Under the pieces are notes generated by a model that saw only the letters and a list, made by a program, of their open reading frames with translations, was not told the origin of the DNA and did no database searches. The position numbers were made by a program, and so were the translations under genes. From Chromatiales bacterium (GTDB lineage Bacteria > Pseudomonadota > Gammaproteobacteria > UBA6429 > Thiohalophilaceae), in NCBI GenBank assembly GCA_027001895.1, contig JALTLP010000157.1, forward strand, positions 1 through 5,080: a stretch of DNA of 5,080 nucleotides, given 5' to 3'. How positions within the stretch are numbered: position 1 is the stretch's first letter; each line of letters opens with the position of its first letter. This document shows positions 1-5,080 of the stretch, one piece after another.

Positions 1-13
1 TATCGGTTGAGGT

Positions 14-41
14 TTGATTATTTTATGTATCAGTATATACA
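14..41 (+). promoter_or_regulatory. weak sigma70-like promoter / short inverted repeat upstream of the glutamate-synthase-like gene
   Basis: TTGATT at 14-19 and TATACA at 36-41 are separated by 16 bp, and each matches four of the six bases of the sigma70 consensus. The same stretch carries the inverted repeat TGTAT-N6-ATACA (26-30 and 37-41), which could be an operator over the -10 box. An outer pair, TATCGGTT (1-8) and AACCGGTA (53-60), would form an 8-bp RNA stem with one G-U pair. The AT-rich background makes chance matches likely, so this is a candidate only. Confidence 0.22.
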
Positions 42-71
42 AAAAATGATTTAACCGGTATTTTCATACAG

Positions 72-101
72 AGGGAACTAATATTTAATTTTTAAGTCCC
101 T
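72..101 (+). promoter_or_regulatory. stem-loop in the 5' leader (possible terminator of an upstream gene or leader structure)
   Basis: AGGGAACT at 72-79 can pair with AGTCCCT at 95-101, leaving one bulged A and an AT-rich loop of about 15 bases. The sequence after it is TTAAAAC, not a clean T run, so a strong intrinsic terminator is doubtful. It lies about 35 bp before the start codon at 136 and would be in the mRNA leader if transcription starts further left. Confidence 0.25.
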
Positions 102-135
102 TTAAAACAATAACGAAAATTATAAGGCATAGATT

Positions 136-1635
136 ATGACTTTAAATGAACTCCCCGATATAGTTATTACCGGTATTGAAATAATGTCGATACTGTTTAT
201 TTTTGTTGTTGGCCTGGTCATTCTGGTAATAGCGATTACCTATGTTATCGATGTTACCCAGAAAGAACATGCGATAAAGCGAAATTACCCTGTTATAGGC
301 CGGTTTCGTTATTTTTTTGAACGTCTGGGTGAGTTTTTCCGGCAATATTTCTTTGCAATGGACAGGGAAGAGCTGCCATTTAACCGGGCGCAACGTAACT
401 GGGTGTACCGTGCGGCAAAAGACAGGAGTCGTACCGTTGCATTTGGTTCTACCCGGGATATTCGTTCCCCTGGTACGGTGTTATTTGTTAATTGCCCGTT
501 TCCAACACTGGAAGTGGATGCCGTTGAAGCAAGTGAAATAACGATTGGCCCTTATTGCAAACAACCCTACACCACAAATTCATTTTTTAATATATCAGCG
601 ATGAGCTTTGGCGCACTGTCTAAACCGGCAGTACTGGCATTATCCCGTGGGGCATACAAAGCGGGTTGCTGGATGAATACAGGTGAGGGCGGTTTATCAC
701 CGTATCATCTGGAAGGTGGCGCCGATCTTGTATTCCAGATAGGCACCGCAAAATACGGCGTTCGCGATATAACAGGCAAACTGGACGATACAAAATTAAA
801 AGAAGTGGCTGCACATACACAGGTGAAGATGTTTGAAATTAAACTTTCTCAGGGAGCAAAGCCGGGTAAGGGTGGCATTTTACCAGCAGAAAAAGTAACG
901 GAAGAAATTGCAAAAATTCGTGGAATAAAACAGGGTGAGGCATCGATCAGCCCAAATCGTCATACAGATATTGACTCTACCGAAGATCTACTGGATATGG
1001 TTTGTCGTATCAGGCGGGTAACCGGTAAACCGGTGGGTTTTAAAGCCGTGCTGGGTCTGAGTGGCTGGCTGGATACATTATTTGAATGTATAAAAAAGCG
1101 CGGCATAGAATGTGCGCCGGATTTTATTACCATTGACAGTGCCGATGGTGGCACGGGTGCTGCGCCAATGTCATTAATGGATGATGTCGGTATGCCATTA
1201 AGAGAAAGCCTGGCATTAGTTGTGAATAAACTCAAAGAGTTTGGTTTACGTGAGCGTATAAAAGTCATTGCCTCTGGCAAGCTGGTGACCCCAACTGAGG
1301 TTGCCTGGGCTCTTTGTGTTGGTGCGGATTTTGTAAACTCAGCCCGTGGCTTTATGTTTTCGCTTGGTTGTATACAGGCTTTACAATGTAATAAAAATAC
1401 CTGCCCGACAGGTATCACCACCCATGACAAAAATTTACAAAAAGGTCTGGACCCGGACAGTAAGTCCGTTCGGGTTCAGCAATATGTTAATAACCTGGTC
1501 AAAGAGGTGGGTACGATTGCTCATTCCTGTGGGGTAAAAGAACCACATGGCTTGCAACGTTTTCATGCACGTATAGTGCTGGAAAATGGTCTGTCTGTCC
1601 CACTGGATGAGTTATACAGCAAAATAAAAGTCTAG
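136..1635 (+). CDS. membrane-anchored FMN-binding glutamate synthase domain protein (GltB synthase-domain homologue)
   Basis: This 499-residue protein is the FMN/synthase domain of the glutamate synthase large subunit standing alone. Recognisable blocks include ISAMSFGALSKPA (153-165), NTGEGGLSPYH (181-191), QIGTAKYGVR (201-210), KLSQGAKPGKGG (236-247), SPNRHTDIDS (272-281), IDSADGGTGAAP (333-344) and IASGKLVTP (378-386). C412, C418 and C423, in GCIQALQCNKNTCPTG, give the C-x5-C-x4-C spacing of the 3Fe-4S ligands of true glutamate synthases. A hydrophobic segment at about 16-38 is a likely membrane anchor, followed by a basic, aromatic linker. The class II glutamine amidotransferase, central and C-terminal beta-helix domains of GltB are absent, and no gltD lies alongside. 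It therefore cannot be assumed to make glutamate from glutamine; the reaction is unknown. I keep the ATG at 136 because AAGG (124-127) precedes it by 8 bases; an in-frame ATG at 184 would cut the hydrophobic segment short. The stop overlaps that of the convergent HDOD gene. The family assignment is secure; substrate and electron donor are not known. Confidence 0.92.
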   Translation: MTLNELPDIVITGIEIMSILFIFVVGLVILVIAITYVIDVTQKEHAIKRNYPVIGRFRYFFERLGEFFRQYFFAMDREELPFNRAQRNWVYRAAKDRSRTVAFGSTRDIRSPGTVLFVNCPFPTLEVDAVEASEITIGPYCKQPYTTNSFFNISAMSFGALSKPAVLALSRGAYKAGCWMNTGEGGLSPYHLEGGADLVFQIGTAKYGVRDITGKLDDTKLKEVAAHTQVKMFEIKLSQGAKPGKGGILPAEKVTEEIAKIRGIKQGEASISPNRHTDIDSTEDLLDMVCRIRRVTGKPVGFKAVLGLSGWLDTLFECIKKRGIECAPDFITIDSADGGTGAAPMSLMDDVGMPLRESLALVVNKLKEFGLRERIKVIASGKLVTPTEVAWALCVGADFVNSARGFMFSLGCIQALQCNKNTCPTGITTHDKNLQKGLDPDSKSVRVQQYVNNLVKEVGTIAHSCGVKEPHGLQRFHARIVLENGLSVPLDELYSKIKV

Positions 1636-3074
1636 GATTTTTTCTTTATAAACTTCAGTGCTATACAGGCTTCCTGGGTGAAGTGTTTAAAGCTTTCAAA
1701 ACTTTCACTGTCCAGTGGTCTGTTACTGGGTTGACGGTCGGCATAAAACAGGCCGATAGTTTTTTCTTCAACCGCGATAGGTGAAATAAAGAATGGTTTT
1801 TTAGCAAGTGCGGTTTCAAGTTCTGTTGTAACAAGTTGCTGACCTTCGGTATCATCTTTTACCCAGTAACTGCGGTTATAGATCAATATTTGTTGTATCA
1901 GGTTGGGCTTGTCCATGTTTATTCTGAAATTAAACTGCTGTTGTAAATCCTGACTGTCGATACCAAGGGCAACTTTTGCATTTGCCTCGCGCTTGTCCGG
2001 GCTGATAAAAATCAGTACAGCACGATCCATCCCAATGCCCCGGTAAATACCTTCAAGCACCATGGTTAACACATTGCTTAAAGCAGGTTTGTTGTTTAGC
2101 ACACTTGATAGCTCACGCAAAATGGATAACTGCAACATATGGTCAGGCACTAAATACTGGCTTTGTTCTTCAAGTTCTTCTGGAATGGTATTATTGATAT
2201 CCTTCTTTTTAAAGTTTGGAATATATTCTGCCGCAGCACTGGCACCAAATTCTTTTGTAATATGTATGGCAGTTTCAACATTCAGGTAAACAAACTGGGT
2301 GGTATCTTCAATGCTCATATTAATATGTTTTGACAGTTTGTTGATTTCCCTGTCTGTTTCGGGGGACTTCCAGCCATGCTCGGCAGCAAAGGCTATCGCA
2401 TTACCATGTAATATATGTTGGCAGCGTTTATTGCTATTGCCTCTGTCATGCAAGGTGTCATGTAATAAATCGCTCAAGTGCCAGTCTTCGGTAAGTTTTT
2501 CGCTGAGCTGTTTAAAAGTAAAGCCAAGCAAATCCATTTGCATTTTTTCATATTGTTCGTCAGATGAAAGTAAGCGGCTGTTTATCAGTTTTTCACTTAC
2601 CTGGCTGTCTATACAACAAAAGGTCAGCTCGCCAATATTATAAAGCAGAGCGGCGATAAAAATTTCTTCGGGTGATTCGTCGTTGCATTGTTCTGCAATT
2701 GATTTTGCCTGAACGGCGGCATGGAAAGTCCGTGCCATCAGTTTCATTACGTGTGTTTCCTTGTTGCCGATTAACAAGGTATCAATAATTGCCAGTGAAA
2801 TACTGATGTCTCTGACCAGGTTAAATCCAAGCAACATAACCGCATGGGTAATGGTATTAACCGGCGTGTTTGACGGGTTATAAATATAGCTATTGGATAT
2901 GCGCAGAATTCTTGCTGTCAGGTTGACGTCTTTTAATATTGCACTGGCAAGTTCACTGCTGGAACTGTCTTCACGTGATGTTATCGTGGTAATGGCTATC
3001 AGCGAATATTTGAATATAGGCAGTTCGCGCTGGCTTAAATGGTTTACCCACTTTTCAAGTCTGGTTTCGCTCAT
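1632..3074 (-). CDS. HDOD domain protein with C-terminal GAF-like domain
   Basis: This 480-residue soluble protein has two parts. Residues about 12-215 fit the HDOD family: the segment around 41-62 (ILKDVNLTARILRISNS) matches the usual 'I..DP.L.arlLr.aNSa' block, followed by ITHAVMLLGFNLVRDI (75-90). HDOD domains are non-catalytic relatives of HD phosphohydrolases, found in bacterial signalling proteins. Here the position normally reading LLHDIG is LLYNIG (143-148), so both residues of the HD dyad are replaced (Y145, N146), although H118 of the preceding helix remains. Residues about 315-475 look like a GAF-type sensor domain (SILRELSSVL start, then RAVLIFISPD, then SPIAVEEKTIGLFYADR). The ligand cannot be predicted. 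There is no signal peptide or membrane segment, so it is probably cytoplasmic. AGGAA about 11 bases before the ATG is a plausible ribosome binding site. Transcriptionally it lies downstream of mutH, separated by 203 bp, so its own promoter is likely. Its function may be regulatory, but no partner is visible. Confidence 0.85.
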   Translation of the reverse strand: MSETRLEKWVNHLSQRELPIFKYSLIAITTITSREDSSSSELASAILKDVNLTARILRISNSYIYNPSNTPVNTITHAVMLLGFNLVRDISISLAIIDTLLIGNKETHVMKLMARTFHAAVQAKSIAEQCNDESPEEIFIAALLYNIGELTFCCIDSQVSEKLINSRLLSSDEQYEKMQMDLLGFTFKQLSEKLTEDWHLSDLLHDTLHDRGNSNKRCQHILHGNAIAFAAEHGWKSPETDREINKLSKHINMSIEDTTQFVYLNVETAIHITKEFGASAAAEYIPNFKKKDINNTIPEELEEQSQYLVPDHMLQLSILRELSSVLNNKPALSNVLTMVLEGIYRGIGMDRAVLIFISPDKREANAKVALGIDSQDLQQQFNFRINMDKPNLIQQILIYNRSYWVKDDTEGQQLVTTELETALAKKPFFISPIAVEEKTIGLFYADRQPSNRPLDSESFESFKHFTQEACIALKFIKKKS

Positions 3075-3277
3075 TGTCCGATGTATTCCTGTGTGCTTAA
3101 CAGCGTTTTATGCTGGTTGTAGTACAGGTATTATCGGTCATCGGTCTGAAAGTTTTAGCTGTAATCATTGTCTGAATGCCGGATAAATTTAAGGGCAATG
3201 CAGGTTTCAGCTTAAAGCTCTTGCATCGTAAACTGCTCGCTTGTTGGGTGTTGGTTTGTGCAAAAAAGGATGTTTTA
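3075..3277 (-). promoter_or_regulatory. 203-bp non-coding stretch between mutH and the HDOD gene: leader with hairpins and a 7-bp tandem repeat
   Basis: No gene is supported here. In the HDOD mRNA sense, AACCAGC (3118-3112) can pair with GCTGTT (3104-3099) around a 7-base loop with one bulge, just before the ribosome binding site. ATCGGTC occurs twice in exact tandem at 3133-3146 (+ strand). Nearer mutH, ATGCA (3198-3202) and TGCAT (3222-3226) flank the near-perfect palindrome AGCTTAAAGCT (3209-3219), forming a nested stem that may mark the end of the mutH transcript, though no T run follows. I found no convincing -10/-35 pair. That this region holds the HDOD promoter is inferred from its length. 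Confidence 0.3.
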
Positions 3278-3955
3278 CTACATATAGCTGTTTTCTATAA
3301 TCATGCGGGTAAAGTCGGGGCGTAAATAAAAACCCAGTGGCAGGGTCTGGCAAAGGTTGCCCTGTTCGTCGTAGGCATCTGTGAGCGTTTTAGAATTTGC
3401 TGCCTTGGGACGAACCTGTAAATATTGACCGTGGTGGGCGCTGAGTTGTTGCTGTTCTCCCATGCAGAGTTTTTCCATTATTTCTTCCCAGTCACTGCGT
3501 AATTGTCGGGTCTGTTGTTCGGAGGGTTGCCACAAAATCGCATTGCCCAGTCTGCGCTGCGGGTAGTCAATGGTTTTGCTGGCCTCATACGGCAGCCATA
3601 ATACGTGTTGCAGTTTCCTGTTAACCCAGGCCGTTTCCCAGCGTTGCTGGTTTAAGTCCAGTAGCTGGATATGACAAACATAGGTCGATTCCTGCGGTAA
3701 CCCCCTGGCGTTGAGTGGCAGGGTTTTAAGTTCTATACCAAGTTTCTGAAAATCGGGCTCCGCTTTTGAGCCGGCCGTTGCCCCAAGGTATTTTTCAACC
3801 TGTTGACCCACCCAGCCTTTACCGTGAACGGCTGATGCGGGCAGGCTGGTTTGAGTTTGCCGGGCCAGCTCTTTAAGGCTCATACCGGCAAGATGACGGC
3901 TTTTTTCGGTTAATTCTGCTATGGAAACGGGTTCTGTCGGGCAGGGCGGGGTCAT
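3278..3955 (-). CDS. mutH: DNA mismatch repair endonuclease MutH
   Basis: MutH nicks the unmethylated strand at hemimethylated GATC sites after activation by MutS and MutL, directing mismatch repair to the new strand. This 225-residue protein aligns with Escherichia coli MutH (229 residues) at a constant offset of two through the sites checked. The catalytic set is E54, D68, E75 and K77 (E. coli E56, D70, E77, K79) within KGWVGQQVEKYLGATAGSK and DFQKLGIELKTLP. K46 matches E. coli K48. The DNA-contact block is RPKAANSK from R182, and Y210 matches E. coli Y212. Conserved VLWLPYE (118-124) and DWEEIMEKL (155-163) are also present. The ATG at 3955 has no strong Shine-Dalgarno sequence, but the N-terminal length fits the family. 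Codons are richer in G+C than those of the HDOD gene downstream. mutS, mutL and dam are not in this window. The gene is intact and probably functional. Confidence 0.97.
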   Translation of the reverse strand: MTPPCPTEPVSIAELTEKSRHLAGMSLKELARQTQTSLPASAVHGKGWVGQQVEKYLGATAGSKAEPDFQKLGIELKTLPLNARGLPQESTYVCHIQLLDLNQQRWETAWVNRKLQHVLWLPYEASKTIDYPQRRLGNAILWQPSEQQTRQLRSDWEEIMEKLCMGEQQQLSAHHGQYLQVRPKAANSKTLTDAYDEQGNLCQTLPLGFYLRPDFTRMIIENSYM

Positions 3956-4075
3956 AGTGTGATATCTATCGCGGTTTATTTTGAATTAATTCGATTATTA
4001 TGCGCTATCGTTGAGAGTAAATGTAGTGTCAGGGAAACGTAATATTTAACACAATCACCTTGCGGGATTATTGAA
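3956..4075. promoter_or_regulatory. divergent spacer between mutH and the small membrane protein gene
   Basis: This 120-bp AT-rich spacer must hold the start signals for both flanking divergent genes. It contains a perfect 10-bp palindrome, GAATTAATTC (3983-3992), and a CTATCG motif repeated at 3966-3971 and 4005-4010. CATAAT on the - strand (about 3998-4003) resembles a -10 box for mutH but has no good -35 partner. No promoter can be assigned firmly for either direction. Confidence 0.3.
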
Positions 4076-4354
4076 ATGGATTCATTCTTCTCAGATTTTG
4101 ACTTTAGCCACCTTGTTCTGGCACTTATCTTGTTTATTGCAACTCTGGTCGTTATTTTTACTTTGCTGTTGCGTGGCAGCAAACAGCGCCGGATGGCCTT
4201 TATGGACAGACGGCGTAATCATGAAAAGTTAAATTTTCCTTTTTATGATAGTGACAAATTGCTAGTAACAGAAGAGCGCCGTTCCGAGACTGATCGTCGT
4301 AAAGCCCGCTCTATCCGGGTGGCAAATAAAACAAATAAAAAAGCGGCCGTTTAG
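4076..4354 (+). CDS. small single-pass membrane protein with Arg-rich ERR/DRR cytoplasmic tail, function unknown
   Basis: I do not recognise this 92-residue protein as a named family. The N-terminus is acidic (D2, D7, D9), followed by one clear transmembrane helix at about 12-32 (HLVLALILFIATLVVIFTLL) and then a basic segment (RGSKQRR). By the positive-inside rule the N-terminus should be outside and the tail of about 60 residues in the cytoplasm. The tail has the motifs DRRR (44-47) and ERRSETDRRK (67-76). Similar ERR...DRR stretches occur in proteobacterial proteins, for instance next to PilZ domains, but no PilZ domain is present. The case for a real gene is the clean membrane helix, patterned tail, GGGA about 9 bases before the ATG, and a terminator at its end. 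An overlapping antisense reading frame at 3976-4182 lacks such features. The gene is alone on its strand between mutH and moaC, so context says little about its role. Confidence 0.72.
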   Translation: MDSFFSDFDFSHLVLALILFIATLVVIFTLLLRGSKQRRMAFMDRRRNHEKLNFPFYDSDKLLVTEERRSETDRRKARSIRVANKTNKKAAV

Positions 4355-4360
4355 GCTTTT
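4339..4360. terminator. probable bidirectional intrinsic terminator between the small membrane protein gene and moaC
   Basis: AAAAGC (4339-4344) pairs with GCTTTT (4355-4360) around a 10-base loop; an alternative inner stem pairs GCC (4346-4348) with GGC (4354-4356). On the + strand the hairpin runs into TTTTATTTTT (4357-4366). On the - strand it runs into six T residues (complement of 4337-4342). It therefore fits termination of both converging transcripts. It lies inside the last codons of the + gene and overlaps the moaC stop codon. The stem has few G-C pairs, so efficiency may be modest. Confidence 0.55.
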
Positions 4361-4838
4361 ATTTTTCGCGTTGCCAGTGGCCCGATTTGCCGCCTTTTTT
4401 TTCTAGCAGGCGTACCTGTTCAATAACCATACCCCGATCCACGGCTTTGCACATATCATAAATGGTTAACAATGCTATCTGGGTTGCCGTTAAGGCTTCC
4501 ATTTCCACGCCTGTCTGGCCGTTGCAGGCTACCCGCGAACGGCAGTAAACTCGTGAATTATTCTCGTCAATTTCAAAATCAACCGTTACCCGGGTAAGCA
4601 TTAATGGGTGGCACAAGGGGATAAGATCGGCGGTTTTTTTGGCAGCCATAATACCGGCAATACGGGCAATACCCAGTACATCTCCTTTTTTATGTTCGCC
4701 CCTGATAATAAGGTCCAGGGTTGGCTTTTGCATACTAATCCAGCCTTCGGTGACGGCTTCACGGGAGGTCACTGATTTTTCGCCAACATCAACGATATGT
4801 GCTTCACCATTGGCGCTAAAGTGGGTTAGTTTAGTCAT
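4359..4838 (-). CDS. moaC: cyclic pyranopterin monophosphate synthase MoaC
   Basis: MoaC converts the MoaA product, 3',8-cyclo-7,8-dihydro-GTP, to cyclic pyranopterin monophosphate, the first isolable intermediate of molybdenum cofactor synthesis in the cytoplasm. The 159-residue protein is full length and keeps Escherichia coli numbering. K51, H77, E112, E114, D128 and K131 are all present, within HKKGDV, LIPLCHPLMLT (72-82), GVEMEALTA (110-118) and TIYDMCKAVD (125-134). The C-terminal LLEKKGGKSG (144-153) is also typical. The chosen ATG gives the expected N-terminus (LTHFSANGEAHIVDV, compared with LTHINAAGEAHMVDV in E. coli), with GGAAAG 9 bases upstream. A five-codon reading frame with its own strong ribosome binding site ends exactly on this start codon. 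The gene is divergent from moaD and convergent with the small membrane protein gene. It appears fully functional. Confidence 0.98.
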   Translation of the reverse strand: MTKLTHFSANGEAHIVDVGEKSVTSREAVTEGWISMQKPTLDLIIRGEHKKGDVLGIARIAGIMAAKKTADLIPLCHPLMLTRVTVDFEIDENNSRVYCRSRVACNGQTGVEMEALTATQIALLTIYDMCKAVDRGMVIEQVRLLEKKGGKSGHWQREK

Positions 4839-4855
4839 CAGGTTTTGCTTTCCAT
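4838..4855 (-). other. five-codon upstream reading frame (MESKT) overlapping the moaC start
   Basis: On the - strand an ATG at 4855-4853 is followed by GAA AGC AAA ACC TGA. The TGA shares its last base with the moaC ATG (TGATG). The upstream ATG has a better Shine-Dalgarno sequence (AAAGGGG, 4870-4864, spacing 8) than moaC itself. The arrangement would allow ribosomes terminating on the minigene to restart on moaC by translational coupling. Whether it is translated is unknown; the sequence could be coincidental. Confidence 0.35.
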
Positions 4856-4954
4856 GGTTTTATCCCCTTTGGATATATCAAAAGCGTGATAGGATCGTAT
4901 ACTACTATATATTGTGAATATTACTAATTTTCTACCCGCTTAACAGGAGACATG
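4839..4954. promoter_or_regulatory. divergent moaC-moaD control region
   Basis: This 116-bp AT-rich spacer must carry promoters in both directions. Toward moaD, TATACT (4898-4903) and TATATT (4908-4913) are -10-like, but neither has a good -35 at the normal distance. Toward moaC, TTCACA (4918-4913, - strand) resembles a -35, with only a poor -10 downstream. Operator-like elements are TATCA-N6-TGATA (4876-4891) and the palindrome GATATATC (4872-4879). No Moco riboswitch is evident, and the space is short for one. AGGAG (4945-4949) is the moaD ribosome binding site. Confidence 0.4.
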
Positions 4955-5080
4955 ATGTCAGTCACTGTAAAATTCTTTGCCCGACTAAGAGAGCAATATC
5001 AGCTTGACGAATTACAGATTGAAGCGGCAAATGGCATGACTGCCATGCAGGTATGGCAACAGGCCACCGGAGAACAACGG
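4955..5080 (+). CDS. moaD: molybdopterin synthase sulfur carrier subunit MoaD (5' part, cut by the window end)
   Basis: The first 42 codons of a reading frame that runs off the right edge. The predicted start MSVTVKFFARLREQY matches the ubiquitin-like MoaD family, whose first beta strand reads '(V)KFFA.LRE'. MoaD carries a C-terminal Gly-Gly thiocarboxylate that supplies sulfur to cyclic pyranopterin monophosphate in the MoaD/MoaE synthase; that C-terminus lies outside the window. Two ATG codons occur in tandem at 4952 and 4955. The second is preferred because AGGAG ends 5 bases before it and only 2 before the first. It acts directly downstream of MoaC in the pathway, and moaE is commonly the next gene, but this cannot be seen here. 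Confidence 0.88.
   Translation, partial: MSVTVKFFARLREQYQLDELQIEAANGMTAMQVWQQATGEQR

Noticed and set aside
960..1430. 156-codon - strand reading frame
   Set aside because: It lies wholly antisense to the well-conserved synthase domain and has no recognisable domain; it is a shadow frame.
1626..1642. AT-rich hairpin at the convergent stop codons as an intrinsic terminator
   Set aside because: The stem has about two G-C pairs, a 3-base loop and a mismatch on the - strand; too weak to annotate as a feature.
2299..2643. 114-codon + strand reading frame inside the HDOD gene
   Set aside because: Ser/Leu/Cys-rich composition typical of an antisense shadow, with the conserved HDOD frame on the other strand.
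3089..3103. CTGT-N7-ACAG just upstream of the HDOD start, reminiscent of a LexA box
   Set aside because: The LexA site needs 8 bases between CTGT and ACAG; here there are 7, and the core lacks the usual AT alternation.
3956..4075. Possible sigma70 promoters for mutH or the small gene, such as TTGAAT at 3981 or TTGAGA at 4011
   Set aside because: Neither has a -10 box at 15-19 bp; not strong enough to list as a promoter.
3976..4182. 68-codon - strand reading frame overlapping the small membrane protein gene
   Set aside because: No domain or membrane pattern; the + strand frame has a clean transmembrane helix and terminator. It would also occupy the mutH promoter region.
4639..4917. 92-codon + strand reading frame over the moaC 5' end
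   Set aside because: Antisense to moaC, which has all its catalytic residues; no independent support.

Overview
The window looks like chromosomal DNA from a gammaproteobacterium that is not a close enterobacterial relative. The main marker is mutH, the strand-discriminating endonuclease of Dam-directed mismatch repair, which is essentially confined to Gammaproteobacteria. Base composition is moderate and uneven: mutH is visibly richer in G+C (about 50-57% in sampled lines) than the HDOD gene (about 38-43%). No transposase, integrase, CRISPR array, tRNA or rRNA is visible.

Layout, left to right. Positions 1-135 are an AT-rich leader with several short inverted repeats. Next is a + strand gene (136-1635) for a membrane-anchored, stand-alone FMN / Fe-S glutamate-synthase domain protein. 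Its stop codon overlaps by 4 bp the stop of a convergent - strand gene (1632-3074) for an HDOD-GAF signalling protein. A 203-bp non-coding stretch (3075-3277) lies between that gene and mutH (3278-3955, - strand), which is upstream of it in transcription order. A 120-bp divergent spacer separates mutH from a small + strand gene (4076-4354) for a single-pass membrane protein with an Arg-rich cytoplasmic tail. That gene converges on moaC (4359-4838, - strand) with a 4-bp gap, and a probable bidirectional terminator is built into the two gene ends. A 116-bp divergent spacer follows. The window ends inside moaD (4955 onward, + strand).

The only clear pathway link is moaC with moaD. Both act in molybdopterin biosynthesis: MoaC makes cyclic pyranopterin monophosphate and MoaD is the sulfur-carrier subunit of molybdopterin synthase. 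They face away from each other across a shared control region. The other genes look like independent transcription units packed tightly: two convergent pairs with overlapping or nearly touching 3' ends, and two divergent pairs.

I see no clear new multi-gene system. The most unusual items are the membrane-tethered, amidotransferase-less glutamate synthase homologue, the HDOD protein with a degenerate HD dyad, a five-codon upstream reading frame whose stop overlaps the moaC start, the Arg-motif mini membrane protein, and a 2.26-kb GATC-free stretch containing mutH itself.
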